This document shows positions 44,789 to 55,883 of a stretch of 64,000 nt of DNA, piece by piece. Numbering within the stretch: the first letter of the stretch is position 1; every line of letters starts with the position of its first letter. A model generated the notes under the pieces. That model worked only from the letters and a program-made list of their open reading frames with translations, made no database searches and was not told where the DNA came from. Source of the DNA: Microbacterium lacticum. GTDB lineage: Bacteria > Actinomycetota > Actinomycetes > Actinomycetales > Microbacteriaceae. The DNA is taken from NCBI RefSeq assembly GCF_006716815.1, contig NZ_VFPS01000002.1, positions 549,778 through 613,777 of the forward strand, in the 5' to 3' direction. The position numbers and the translations under genes are program-made.

Positions 44789-45478
44789 TCAGTCCGGGCC
44801 GGTCGGATGGCCGTCCCGACCTGCCTGCCGCCGCGCGGGGAGACTGAATTGTGCACACGAGAGCCCGGGCCGGCCCGGCCCAGGCGATCGCGCGCTCGCC
44901 TGGGGCGGCCGTCCGCCGGCGAGGAACTCGACGTAGCGCGCGAGCGCCGCAGCGACGGATGCCTCGTCGAGCTGCACCTCGACCGTCCCGACGACCGGGG
45001 CGAGATGGTGCCGGTCCACGGCCAGTGCGTGCTTCCACGTGCCGACCACCCGGCCGCCGGTGACGAGCACGGGAGCGACGGCGCCGTTCGGCCCCGGGCC
45101 GATGGCTGCCACGAGCCGCGGCGAGGCGGCGACCGTTCGATCCGCGTAGGACAGGTAGTACTCGTCGAACGCCGGGAGGGCGACGACGTCCGGCGCGGCC
45201 GCGTCTTCCGGCGCGGCCGCGTCTTCCGGCGCGGCCGCGCCAGAGTCGCCAGCCGTCGCGCTCGTCCCGGCCGCCTCGGCGAACAGGCCCTCCTCGACCT
45301 CGGTGACGCGCGTTCCCGCACCCTCGAGCGCCGAGCGCGCGAGCCCGAGCGGAAGCCCGGCCCACCAGCGGAAGTCGGCGAGCCCGGCCGGTCCGTGCCC
45401 GCGCAGGTAGCGGACGAGGATCTCCGCGAGCGGATCGGCCGGCGCCGTGGCATCCTCGACCCCGTGCGGCCGGCCCCG
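44789..45478 (-). pseudogene. Winged-helix (HTH_42/AlkZ-like) protein, 5'-truncated
   Basis: C-terminal half of the AlkZ-like DNA glycosylase family: ILVRYLRGHGPAGLADFRWWAGL, LPAFDEYYLSYADR and GGRVVGTWK are conserved blocks. About 150-180 N-terminal residues are missing; the frame instead runs into palindrome family A copy 3, which begins directly at the break. An 18-bp repeat encoding AAPED occurs about 2.5 times (45191-45240). The C-terminal tail after the conserved region (SLPARRQAGRDGH) is atypical. No start with a ribosome site is seen, so I call it a remnant. Confidence 0.7.
45191..45240. repeat. 18-bp in-frame repeat in the AlkZ-like remnant
   Basis: Unit GGCGCGGCCGCGTCTTCC repeated about 2.5 times; on the minus strand it adds AAPEDA units where relatives have a short loop. 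Confidence 0.8.
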
Positions 45479-45480
45479 CG

Positions 45481-45576
45481 TGCCGTTTGCAGGAGAATCG
45501 CGCGCACCGCCGCGCGCGTTCCACGTGTTTCCGCGGCTCGCACGCGCGACTCGGCACAGAGTTCCTGCAAACGGCA
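45481..45576. repeat. Long palindrome, family A copy 3
   Basis: 96 bp; left arm TGCCGTTTGCAGGAGA and right arm complement with 14 of 16 matching, 64-nt loop. It begins where the AlkZ-like coding sequence breaks off and ends 26 bp before the TATAAT box of the TPP enzyme gene. Confidence 0.88.
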
Positions 45577-45601
45577 CCCGCACCGGCGGTCACGGCCGCC
45601 C

Positions 45602-45607
45602 TATAAT
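45602..45607 (+). promoter_or_regulatory. -10 box TATAAT of the TPP enzyme gene
   Basis: Exact TATAAT, ~90 nt before the ATG; no clear -35. The leader includes GGAGG 6 nt before the start. Confidence 0.55.
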
Positions 45608-45705
45608 CGACTCGTCCGGCGCGCGACGACGCGGGCCGGAGCTCGAAAAAGGGGCACGCGAGACAAACACGGCATCCACCACCGTTCCTGTCTCTCGGAG
45701 GACCC

Positions 45706-47379
45706 ATGCCCACCGTCTCCGCGCACGTCGCCCAGACCCTCGCCCGCCACGTCGACCACGTCTTCGGGGTGATGGGCAACGGCAACGCGCACTTCCTCGA
45801 CGCGCTCGAGCGCTCGACCGACGTCACCTACACCGCGATGCGGCACGAGGCCGGCGGGGTCGTCGCCGCCGACGCGCACTTCCGTGCGGGCGGCCGGCTC
45901 GCCGCGGCCACCGCCACCTACGGCGCCGGATTCACCAACACGCTGACCGCGCTCGCCGAGGCCGTGCAGGCGCACGTGCCGCTCATCCTCGTCGTCGGCG
46001 ACGAGCCGACGAGCGGTCCGCGCCCGTGGGACGTCGACCAGATCGCGCTCGCCTCCGCCGTCGGCGCCCGCACCTACACAGTCAGGCGGGCGGATGCCGC
46101 CGCGACGACCGTCATCGCCGTCGAGCACACCCTCTCCTACCGCGTGCCGACAGTGCTCGCGATCCCCTACGACGTCGCCAAGCTCGACGCGGGAGAGGTG
46201 CCGGATGCCTCGCAGACGCCCGCCCCGCACCTCCCCGCCCCGCTCGCACCGGCGACGCCGTTCGCCGCGGCCGCGGTCGATGAGCTCGCGCGCACGCTGG
46301 CATCCGCCCGCCGCCCCGTGCTGCTCGCCGGTCGCGGCGCGTGGCTCGCGGGCGCCGGAGACGCGCTCGGCCGACTCGCCGACGCGACGGGCGCGATCAC
46401 CGCGACGACGGCGCTCGGACGCGGTATCTTCCCGCGCGGCGAGTTCGACCTCGGCGTGACCGGCGGATTCGGCGCCGAAGCCGCGATGGAGCTCATCGGC
46501 ACCGCCGACGTCGCCGTCGTCTTCGGCGCGGGCCTCAACCAGTTCACGATGCGCTTCGGGCAGCTGTTCTCCCCCGGCACGCGCGTCGTGCAGATCGACA
46601 TCGCGCCCGCGGCGACGCATCCGCACGTGGGCGGGTTCATCCGCGGCGACGCGCGCCTCGTCGCGGAGGTGCTGCTCGAGCGGCTCGCGCATGAGTCACC
46701 CCGGGAGCGCTGGCTGACCCCCGACGACATCGCCGCCGCGCGCATGCGCGAATCCGGCGACCCCCTCGCCCCCGACGGGCGCCTCGACCCCCGCTCGGTC
46801 GCGGTGCGCATCGCCGAGCTACTCGAGAGCGACCCCTCGACGCGCGACCGCGTCGTCGTCAGCGACGGCGGCCACTTCATCGGCTGGGCGAACATGTACT
46901 GGCCGCTCGCGTCGCCCGATCGCATGATGATGGTCGGCACGGCATATCAGTCGATCGGCCTCGGCTTCCCGTCGGTGCCCGGCGCTGCACTCGCGAAGCC
47001 GAATGCCACGGTCGTCCTCTCCACGGGCGACGGCGGCGGACTCATGGCCCTCGCCGATCTCGAGTCGGCGGTGCGCGTCGCGGGCGGCCGCGGACTCGCC
47101 GTCGTCTGGAACGATGCGGCCTACGGGGCCGAGGTCAACCTGTACGGCCTGCAGGGCCTCGCCCGCGAGCCCATGCTGATCCCCGAGGTCGACTTCGCCG
47201 GCCTCGCCGCCTCGGTCGGCGCCCGCGGAGTCGTCGTCCGCAGCCTCGCCGACCTCGACGCGCTGGGCGAATGGGCAGCGGCCCCGGCATCCGACCGACC
47301 CTACCTCCTCCTCGACTGTCGAATCTCGGGGGAGGTCATCGCGCCGTATCAGCAGGAGATCATCCGCGTGAACTCCTGA
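45706..47379 (+). CDS. Thiamine-pyrophosphate enzyme, acetolactate-synthase-like
   Basis: 557 residues with three TPP-enzyme domains: pyrimidine-binding (~1-165; catalytic Glu in AMRHEAGGVVAADAH), central (~190-325; GRGAWLAGAG) and pyrophosphate-binding (~370-545; GDGGGLMALADLES...WNDAAYG, the GDG-(x)n-N motif). It resembles catabolic acetolactate synthase or benzoylformate-type enzymes rather than IlvB, and there is no small subunit or ilvC nearby. Substrate unknown. Own promoter with TATAAT and a ~90-nt leader. Confidence 0.85.
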   Translation: MPTVSAHVAQTLARHVDHVFGVMGNGNAHFLDALERSTDVTYTAMRHEAGGVVAADAHFRAGGRLAAATATYGAGFTNTLTALAEAVQAHVPLILVVGDEPTSGPRPWDVDQIALASAVGARTYTVRRADAAATTVIAVEHTLSYRVPTVLAIPYDVAKLDAGEVPDASQTPAPHLPAPLAPATPFAAAAVDELARTLASARRPVLLAGRGAWLAGAGDALGRLADATGAITATTALGRGIFPRGEFDLGVTGGFGAEAAMELIGTADVAVVFGAGLNQFTMRFGQLFSPGTRVVQIDIAPAATHPHVGGFIRGDARLVAEVLLERLAHESPRERWLTPDDIAAARMRESGDPLAPDGRLDPRSVAVRIAELLESDPSTRDRVVVSDGGHFIGWANMYWPLASPDRMMMVGTAYQSIGLGFPSVPGAALAKPNATVVLSTGDGGGLMALADLESAVRVAGGRGLAVVWNDAAYGAEVNLYGLQGLAREPMLIPEVDFAGLAASVGARGVVVRSLADLDALGEWAAAPASDRPYLLLDCRISGEVIAPYQQEIIRVNS

Positions 47380-47492
47380 CGCCCGGCTTCTGCGGCGGCG
47401 CCGCCGCGCCGCGCACGGCGGACGAGGAATGCCAGAGCCTGGCAGAACGCTGATCCTCGAGTGCGCACTGAGTGTGAACAGGGAGGGATGCC

Positions 47493-49298
47493 ATGGAAGG
47501 CCTCGAAGTCACGGTTCTGCTGGGCCTCGCGATCCTGGCCGGGACGGTGCTCGCGCCGCGCCTGCGGATCGCGACACCGCTCGTCCTCGTCGTGATCGGG
47601 CTGCTGCTCGGATTCGTCCCGGCACTGCGCGACATCCAGCTGCCGCCCGAGACCGTGCTGCTCCTCTTCCTGCCGGTCATGCTCTTCTGGGAGAGCCTCA
47701 CGACCTCGTTGCGCGCGGTCCGGCAGTCGCTGCGGTACATCGTGCCGATGTCGACGCTTCTCGTCGTCGCGTCCGCGTTCGCCGTGGCATGGATCGCGAC
47801 GCTCTTCGGAGTGCCGTTCCATACGGCGCTCCTTCTCGGTGCCGCCGTCGCTCCGCCGGATGCCACGGCGGTCGCCGCCCTCGGGCGTCTGCTTCCTGAG
47901 CGGATGTTCATGAAGCTCAAGGCCGAGAGTCTGACAAACGACGGGACGGCGCTCGTGCTCTACTCGATCGCCCTCTCGCTCGCCCTCGGCGAGAACATCT
48001 CGGGATGGTCGATCACCGGGATGGTGGCCGTCTCCTACCTGGGCGGCGCCGCGGCCGGCATCGCGGTTGCAGCGCTCGTCTACCTGGCGCTGCGGCGCGC
48101 GCGCCACGCCCTCGTCATCAACACGACGCTTCTGCTCGTGCCGTTCGTCGCCTTCCTCCTCGCCGAGCTCGTCGGCGCCTCCGGCGTGCTGGCGGTCGTC
48201 TTCGCGGGTCTAATCGTGGCCTGGTCGCACGCGGGCATCACGACCGCGACGTCGCGGCGCCAGGCGCAGTTGGCATGGCCGTTCGGCGTGTATCTGCTCA
48301 ACGGGGCGCTGTTCGTCCTCATCGGACTCGAGGTGCAGTACGTCGTGCACGACGTCCCGGCCCGGCAACTCGGCATGCTCGTGGCCATCACGATCGCGAC
48401 GTGGATCGCACTGATCGTCGTCCGGTATGTGTTCCTGACCTTGTTCGCGCCATTCTCCCGGACCCCGCGAGACCCGCGGTTCGGCCACCACCACCGCGGA
48501 CGCATCGTCAATACGTTCGCCGGGTTCCGCGGCGCCGTGTCGCTTGCGATCGCCCTGTCCGTTCCGCCATCCATCGAGGGCATCGGCGAACTCACCGGGC
48601 GCGACATCGTCGCGTTCGTGACGGGCGGGGTGATCCTCGTGAGCCTTCTCGTGCAGGGGACGCTGCTCCCCGCGATCGTGCGCTGGGCGCGCTTGCCGCA
48701 GGATGAGACCGCGGCCGAGGAGTACGAGCTCGCGCAGCGCACGATCACGGGTGCGACTGTCGCCGTGCTCGACGACCTCGCCGCCGAGCACGGCATCAGC
48801 GACGAGGTGCGCGACCGGATCCGCCGCGAGACCTACGAGTACCTCGAGCTCGCCAATGCACGCGCCTACGCCCGGCAGAGCCGCGCCGACGCGGCATCCA
48901 TCTCCGAGCTCGAGAGCATGCTCTCTACCCCGGAGGCCGGGAACCACGCGGGCGCCGGGGACGACGCGGATGACGAGGGTGCCGCGGATGCCTCGTGGGC
49001 GCGCTCGACTGCGCCCTCGAATTCCGTAGGGGGCGCGGCGATGCCCGCCCTGTCGGCCTCGCCGGCCTCACCGCTCGAGATGATTGCGACGAGCGACGAC
49101 ATCGACCTGACTCAGCGCTCGCCCATCATCCGGTACGAGGAGGCGACGCGACTGCGCCTCGCCGTGCTCGAGCGCAAGCGCGCCGTGCTGCACCGGTTGC
49201 GGCGCGAGGGCACGATCGACGACCTCGTCGTCCGACGGATCGAGGACCACCTCGACATCGACGAGTTGCGCCTGCGTGGCGTGGACCCGCTCGAGTGA
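47493..49298 (+). CDS. CPA1-family Na+/H+ antiporter
   Basis: 601 residues; ~12 spans in the first 410. Ion-site motifs: GAAVAPPDATAVAAL (spans 5-6, here PPDA where many relatives have TDPVA) and ESLTNDGTALVLY. The last ~190 residues are cytosolic and partly disordered (GAGDDADDEGAADASW), ending in a charged helix LRLAVLERKRAVLHRLRREG. It would exchange Na+ or K+ for H+ at the membrane. GGGAGGG precedes the ATG. Third positions are slightly less G/C-biased than in the neighbours. Confidence 0.88.
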   Translation: MEGLEVTVLLGLAILAGTVLAPRLRIATPLVLVVIGLLLGFVPALRDIQLPPETVLLLFLPVMLFWESLTTSLRAVRQSLRYIVPMSTLLVVASAFAVAWIATLFGVPFHTALLLGAAVAPPDATAVAALGRLLPERMFMKLKAESLTNDGTALVLYSIALSLALGENISGWSITGMVAVSYLGGAAAGIAVAALVYLALRRARHALVINTTLLLVPFVAFLLAELVGASGVLAVVFAGLIVAWSHAGITTATSRRQAQLAWPFGVYLLNGALFVLIGLEVQYVVHDVPARQLGMLVAITIATWIALIVVRYVFLTLFAPFSRTPRDPRFGHHHRGRIVNTFAGFRGAVSLAIALSVPPSIEGIGELTGRDIVAFVTGGVILVSLLVQGTLLPAIVRWARLPQDETAAEEYELAQRTITGATVAVLDDLAAEHGISDEVRDRIRRETYEYLELANARAYARQSRADAASISELESMLSTPEAGNHAGAGDDADDEGAADASWARSTAPSNSVGGAAMPALSASPASPLEMIATSDDIDLTQRSPIIRYEEATRLRLAVLERKRAVLHRLRREGTIDDLVVRRIEDHLDIDELRLRGVDPLE

Positions 49299-49314
49299 AC
49301 CCGCCCGACGCGAC

Positions 49315-50350
49315 CTACAGCAGCCAGGCGTCGAAGAAGACGGCGAGCTCCTGCACGCCGTCCACGCCGTCCAGGGGGAAGACACCGGCGACGTACTGGT
49401 CGGGGCGCACGACGACGACCGCCCCGTCTCGTGAGATGCCGCGTTCCGCATAGATGTCGGTCGCGTTCCAGCGGTTGGGCGCTGCGGCGAACACCTTCTC
49501 CCAGTCGGTGAGGTGCAGCGGGCCGGTGCGCGGGCGGAAGATCGCGGGGACGCGCGTGACGTCGATCTCGTCATAGCCTCCCGGGTAGATCACCTTCGCG
49601 TCGAACACCGCGTCGATGTCGGCGCCGGCGGGCGTGTGGCGGACGATCGGGGAGTCGGGGGCATCGGCGAGCCAGCCCGCGAAGTCGGCGAGCGCCGTGC
49701 CGTCGGCATCCGCGAAGGCATAGATCCGCCAGCGACCGTCGGCCTTCGCGTGGTGTCCGAGATGCACGACGTTGCCGTCTGCGGCGCGCGTGACCGGCGC
49801 ACTCTTGAATCGCTTGCCGATCGGGAATCCCGTCGCGCGCTCTTGATGCGCGGCGTCCGCGACGACACTCGCACCCGGCTCGTACTGCGTCATGAACCCC
49901 GACGGGAACTCGGCCGTCGCGAGGTAGTAGGTCGCAAGGTCCTCGGGGTCGCTGATCTCCTCGGGCTTTCGTGCCATGAGGCTCGACCACTCCTTGTCGA
50001 AGTCGATGAGCTGCTGGGCCACCGGGCGGCGCTCGGCGGCGTAGGTCGACAGAAGGGATGCAGGGGCGAGCCCGGTCACGACCGCGCCGAGCTTCCAGCC
50101 GAGGTTGAAGCCGTCCTGCATCGAGACGTTCATCCCCTGCCCGGCCTTGGCGCTGTGCGTGTGGCACGCATCGCCGGTGAGGAAGACCCTCGGCAGGCGG
50201 TCGGTGCCGTGCGCGTCGTCGAGTCCGTCGGTGACCCGGTGGCCGACTTCGTAGACGCTGTGCCAGGCAACTTCCTGCACGTCGAGCGTGTAGGGGTGCA
50301 GGATCTCGTTGGCGCGGCGGATGATCTCCTCGTGCGGCCGGGGCTGCCCC
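49315..50350 (-). pseudogene. Phenol-hydroxylase-like FAD monooxygenase, N-terminally truncated
   Basis: About 345 residues matching the C-terminal part of phenol 2-monooxygenase/TfdB-type enzymes: the second FAD motif RVFLTGDACHTHSAKAGQGMNVSMQDGFNLGWKL, then the thioredoxin-like C-terminal domain (VTRVPAIFRPRTGPLHLTDWEK...GAVVVVRPDQYVAG). The first ~230 residues with the GxGxxG dinucleotide site are missing; conservation stops near 50330-50350, where unrelated sequence (an HTH fragment on the other strand) takes over. It cannot bind FAD in the normal way and is most likely dead. Confidence 0.75.
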
Positions 50351-50408
50351 CGGAGTTGTCCCCGACCAAGAACAGACCGTTGTTCCGACGCGAGCTGCTG
50401 CCACACGA

Positions 50409-50618
50409 ACCGGTGAAGCGTCCTCCGGACTCACACCCTCCGAGTTGGCCCGGGCGCTGGACGTGACGCCGAAGCGAATCCGCGACATCCTTCGGGCGCA
50501 GCACGGAACATTCCCGCGCGCCGGCGATCGCTGGGGAGCCCTGACATCGGAGCAGGAGTCACACGTACGGGCACGACTGCGCCGCGGGAGCGTCGAGTTT
50601 TCGACGGAAGGCGACTGA
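50409..50618 (+). pseudogene. Fragment of an HTH-containing protein (C-terminal end)
   Basis: An open frame with no start reads TPSELARALDVTPKRIRDIL, RAQHGTFPRAG, DRWGALTSEQESHVRARLR and ends at TGA 50618. It resembles the short C-terminal HTH module attached to various actinobacterial proteins. The 5' part is gone and the frame upstream runs into the truncated monooxygenase end, so this looks like a deletion junction of two genes. The parent gene cannot be identified. Confidence 0.5.
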
Positions 50619-50705
50619 AGGAGGGGTCCGTCGCGCTGAGTAGCGCCCGGGCGGGGCACGGTCAACCCGCTGGTGTGCACGCGCATGGGCTGATCGAATC
50701 GGGAC

Positions 50706-51952
50706 ATGACCTCCCCGCATCAGGCTCCCGCCGCCGGCGCCGCGCCCACCCCGATCGCCTACGACCACGTCATCGTCGGAGGCGGGATGGTCGCCGACGC
50801 GGCGGCACGGGGCATCCGGGAGCGCGATGCCGACGCGACGATCGCGATCATCAGCGACGACATCGACGAGCCGTACACCCGTCCCGCGCTCAGCAAGAAG
50901 CTCTGGACCGACCCCGACTTCACGTGGGACGACGTTCCGCTGGGCACCGCCGACGACACCGGCGCCGTGGTCGTCCTGCGCACGCGGGTCACCGCCCTCC
51001 GCCCCGACGCGCACGAGCTCGACACGGATGCCGGCGACACCTATCCCTACGGCACCGTCCTCATCGCGACCGGCGGCACCCCCGTCGCGCTGCCGATCGA
51101 GGGCGGGGGCGCGAGCGACCGGGTGCTCACCTTCCGCACCGCGGAGGACTATCGGCACCTCCGCGCCCTCGCCGCGCAGGCCGACCGCATCGCGGTGGTC
51201 GGGGGCGGCTACATCGGCAGCGAACTCGCCGCCGCGCTCGTGCAGCAGGGCGTCGACACCGTGCTCGTGCACAGCACGGCCACCCTCGGCGCCGACGTTT
51301 TCCCCGCGGATCTCGCCGACCATTTCGCCGGGATGTTCCGCGACGCCGGCGTCGAACTCGTCGGCGGCCACGAGGTGGTCGGCGGCGTCGCCGGCGACGC
51401 GGGAGTGCGACTCGACCTCGAAGGCGGCGCGACGGTCGTCGCGGATGCCGTGGTCTCGGGCCTCGGCATCGAGGTGCAGACCGAGCTCGCCGAGTCCTCC
51501 GGCATCGCGACGGGCGACGGCATCGTCGTCGACGCGCACCTGCGCACCGATCGGGCCGACGTCTTCGCCGCCGGCGACGTGGCCGAATACCCCGACCGCA
51601 TCCTCGGATGCCGCCGCGTCGAGCACGTCGACAACGCGGAGCAGATGGGCCGGCAGGCGGGTCGGAATCTCGCGGGCGCCGGCGAGGAGTACACCCACAC
51701 GCCGTACTACTACTCCGTCGTGTTCGGCACCCGCTACGAGGCGGTCGGCACGCTCGACGGATCGCTCGAGACGGTCGAGGACTGGGTCGAGCCGCTCGAA
51801 CGCGGCGTCGTCTACTACCTCGACGACGACCGCGTCGTCGGCGTGCTGCTGTGGAACATCGACGATCGAACGGATGCCGCGCGCGCCGTTCTCACCGAGG
51901 ACGGACCCGTCGATCGCGATGCCCTCATCGGTCGCATCCGCGAGGAGGCCTC

Positions 51953-51956
<4 letters not shown>
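50706..51956 (+). CDS. FAD/NAD(P)-dependent reductase (ferredoxin-reductase/AIF type)
   Basis: 416 residues: FAD Rossmann VIVGGGMVADAAARG (~22-36), NAD(P) Rossmann IAVVGGGYIGSELAAAL (~165-181), FAD C-terminal motif VFAAGDVAEYPD and a C-terminal domain (~325-416, HTPYYYSVVFGTRYEAVG) like AIF/ferredoxin reductases. Likely moves electrons from NAD(P)H to a small redox partner; no ferredoxin is encoded nearby. First gene of a four-gene run with stop/start overlaps (51953, 52849, 54264). Confidence 0.85.
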
Positions 51957-52848
<892 letters not shown>

Positions 52849-52849
<1 letters not shown>

Positions 52850-54267
52850 TGACGCCCGACGCACCGGCATCCGATCTCACCGTCTACGCGCTGCACGCGC
52901 TCGGCGGCAGCGCAGCGGAGTTCCGCCCCGTCGCCGCGGCGCTGCGCCCCGGCATCCGACTCGTGCCGATCGACCTGCCCGGCTTCGGCGACGCCGTCGA
53001 CCTGCCCGGGTACACGGTCGCCGAGATGGCCGATGTCGTCATCGACGGCATCCGCCGCGACGACTCCGCCCACGGCGGCCGCTGGCTGCTCCTCGGGCAC
53101 AGCATGGGCGGCAAGGTCGCCTCGGTCGTCGCCCGGCGCGCGCTCGCCGGCGACGATCCCGTGTTCGGCTTCGCGGGCGTCGTGCTCGTGGCCGCCTCGC
53201 CGCCGACGCCCGAGCCGATGAGCGAGGACAAGCGGGCCGAGATGATCGGCTGGGCCCGCGACGGCTGGCTCGGCGAGAACGAGGCCCGCGCGTTCGTCGA
53301 GGCGAACACCGCCCTGCCGCTCGGCGGCGAGTGCGATGCGCGGACGATCGACGACCTGCGCCGAGCGGCACCGGATGCCTGGGTGCACTGGCTCGAGCAC
53401 GGCAGCCGTGAAGACGTGTCGGCCGTCGTCGGCACCCTGGACGTGCCCGCGGTGATCGTCGCGGGCGAGGACGACGACGATCTCGGCGCCGACGCGCAGC
53501 CGCGTCTGCACGGCGACGTCTATCCGCGCGCCCGCCTCGTGCGCCTGCGCGAGACGGGTCACCTCGTGCCGCAGGAGCGGCCGGAGGAGGTCGCGGCGGC
53601 GATCGCCGCCCTGGCCGACGAGATCGAGGCGCACGCCCCCGCGGTGCCCGCCGACTGGGCGCGCCTCATCGCCTCCCCCGCTCTCACGCCGCGGGTGCGC
53701 GCGACGCTCGCCGCCCGGGCGATCGCCGACGACCCGGCCTACCGGCCGCGCGCGCTCACACCCGCGCAGCTCGAGACGCTGCGACGGTTCGCCGACCTCG
53801 TCGTGCCGCAGTCGGACGCCCCGGCCGCCGGCCGCGGGCGCATCGACCTCGCCGCGCGCGTCGACCGGCAGCTCGCGGCGGGCGAGGGCGACGGATGGCG
53901 CCGCGCCGACCTCCCGCCCGACGCGGTCGCCGCGGGGCTCGCCCTCGACGCGCTCGCCGACGTCAACCTCGACGACGACGTCGTCGCCGCGCTCGTGTCG
54001 GGCCGCCTCGAGCTGCCCGGCTCGGCGCTCTCGCCCGCGCAGCTGCAGGCGTGGGCCGAAGACGCCCGGGTCGACCTCGTGCGCCATTGGCTCGCCCACC
54101 CGGCATCCCTCGCCCGCACCGGCAACGACAGCTTCGCCACGCGCGGGTTCCCCGAGCCTCGGGGGTTCACAATGCTCGCCGCCGGCCTCCGCGAGGCGTG
54201 GGAACCCGGCGGTCTCGGCGACGTCGACACCTCGCGCGACACCCTCCCCTCGGGCCCCGCCGCGTGA
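52849..54267 (+). CDS. Alpha/beta-hydrolase fused to a gluconate-dehydrogenase-subunit-3-like domain
   Basis: 472 residues. Residues ~8-262 are an alpha/beta-hydrolase: oxyanion region HALGGSAAEF, nucleophile Ser in LLGHSMGGKVA, acid region AGEDDDDLGAD, catalytic His in RETGHLVPQERPEEV. Residues ~300-455 (LTPAQLETLRRFADLVVPQSDAPAAG ... HPASLARTGNDSF ... PRGFTMLAAGLREAWEP) resemble the small subunit 3 of membrane gluconate 2-dehydrogenase. No signal peptide. It overlaps both neighbours and precedes a GMC oxidoreductase, the usual partner of subunit 3. This fusion is unusual. The SDR gene before and the GMC gene after suggest a joint redox pathway. Confidence 0.8.
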
Positions 54268-55850
54268 CCGGCGACGGAAGCGGAGGCCCCACGAGCGCCC
54301 TCGCCCTCGACACCTCTCGCATGCGCCGATTCGAGCCGGGCGAGGAGGTCGACGTCGTCATCGTCGGCACCGGCGCCGGCGGCGCCCCGGTGCTCGCCGA
54401 ACTCGCCGCGGCCCGCCTGCGCGTCGTGGCCCTGGAGGCGGGTCCGTTCTTCGACCCCGCCGATCACACGCCCGACGAGACCGACGCCGCCGAGATCAAC
54501 TGGATGAGCGAGCGGCTCTCCGGCGGCGACGACCCGACCGCGTTCGGGCCGAACAACTCCGGCCGCGGCGTCGGCGGATCGACGCTGCACTGGGGCGCGT
54601 TCACCCCGCGCCCCGACGCGGGTCAGCTGCGCCTGCGCACCGAGACGGGTGAGGGTCGCGACTGGCCCTTCTCCCTCGAGGAGCTCCTCCCCTTCCTCGT
54701 CCGCGCGGAGCGCGATCTCGGCGTCAGCGGTCCCGCGGACTATCCCTGGGATCCCGCCCGCTCCTACGCCTACGCGCCGGCCGGCCGCAACGCCTCCGCG
54801 CAGCACATGGCGGACGGATGCCGCGTCCTCGGCATCCGCGCGACCGACGCCCCCGCCGCGGTCCTGACCCGCCCCCGCGAGCAGCACGGCATCCCGCGCG
54901 GCGCGTGCATCGCGTGCGGCACCTGCCACCAGGGCTGCCGCACCGGCGCGAAGGCGACGATGGGGACGACCTACCTCCCCGCGGCGATCGCGGCGGGCGC
55001 CGAGATCCGCGCCGAGGCGATGGTGCACACCGTCGAGACCGATGCCGCGGGGCGGGTGAGCGCGGTCGTCTACCGCCAGGCCGGCCGCGATCTGCGCCAG
55101 CCGTGCCGCGCGCTCGTGCTGGCCGGGGGCGGTGTCGAGACGCCGCGCCTGCTGCTGGCGAACGACCTCGGCAACGCGAACGGGCAGGTCGGGCGGAACT
55201 TCCTCGCCCACCCGGCGACCCAGGTGTGGGGCACGTTCGACGCGCAGCAGCGCGCCTACCGCGGGTATCCCTCCTCGCTCATCACCGAGGACTTCCTGCG
55301 TCCGCCCGGCGCCGACTTCGCCGGCGGCTACCTCATCCAGAGCCTCGGCGTCATGCCGCTCACGTTCGCGACGTCGCTCGTGCGCGGCGGCGGGCTGTGG
55401 GGCGCCGAGCTCATGGCAGCCCTCGAAGGGGCGCGGTACACGACCGGACTCGGCATCAACGGTGAGTGTCTGCCGCAGCGCGACAACGCGCTCGTCCTCT
55501 CCGGCGAGGTCGACGAGCACGGCATCCCGCGCGCCGAGGTGTCGTTCACCGCCGGGGCGAACGAGAAGGCGCTGATGCGGCACGCGACCGACGTCATGGT
55601 GCGGATCCTCGAGGCGGCGGGCGCCACGTCGACCCGCGTGCTCGACCGCACCGCGCACACGCTCGGCACCTGCCGGATGAGCGACGACCCGCAGGACGGC
55701 GTGGTGGATGCCTCGGGCCGCAGCCACGAGGTCGAGAACCTCTGGATCGTCGACAACTCGACCTTCCCGAGCGCCCTCGCCGCCAACCCCGCCCTCACCC
55801 AGGTCGCGCTCGCGCTGCGGAGCTCCCAGCACCTCCTCGCCGGACACTGA
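54264..55850 (+). CDS. GMC oxidoreductase (gluconate-dehydrogenase large-subunit-like)
   Basis: 528 residues. FAD motif VDVVIVGTGAGGAPVLAELA (~29-48), GRGVGGSTLHWGAF and the cysteine cluster CIACGTCHQGCRTGAKATM (~212-232) found in gluconate/choline-type GMC enzymes of this branch. The C-terminal catalytic block is HTLGTCRMSDDP (His) and LWIVDNSTFPSALAANP (Asn). It should oxidise an alcohol or sugar acid with FAD and pass electrons on; no cytochrome c subunit is present. GTG start inside the stop of the fusion gene (GTGA). Confidence 0.88.
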   Translation: MTGDGSGGPTSALALDTSRMRRFEPGEEVDVVIVGTGAGGAPVLAELAAARLRVVALEAGPFFDPADHTPDETDAAEINWMSERLSGGDDPTAFGPNNSGRGVGGSTLHWGAFTPRPDAGQLRLRTETGEGRDWPFSLEELLPFLVRAERDLGVSGPADYPWDPARSYAYAPAGRNASAQHMADGCRVLGIRATDAPAAVLTRPREQHGIPRGACIACGTCHQGCRTGAKATMGTTYLPAAIAAGAEIRAEAMVHTVETDAAGRVSAVVYRQAGRDLRQPCRALVLAGGGVETPRLLLANDLGNANGQVGRNFLAHPATQVWGTFDAQQRAYRGYPSSLITEDFLRPPGADFAGGYLIQSLGVMPLTFATSLVRGGGLWGAELMAALEGARYTTGLGINGECLPQRDNALVLSGEVDEHGIPRAEVSFTAGANEKALMRHATDVMVRILEAAGATSTRVLDRTAHTLGTCRMSDDPQDGVVDASGRSHEVENLWIVDNSTFPSALAANPALTQVALALRSSQHLLAGH

Positions 55851-55883
55851 CCGGCCCTGCCGGTCAGTGTCCGCTCGAGCGGG

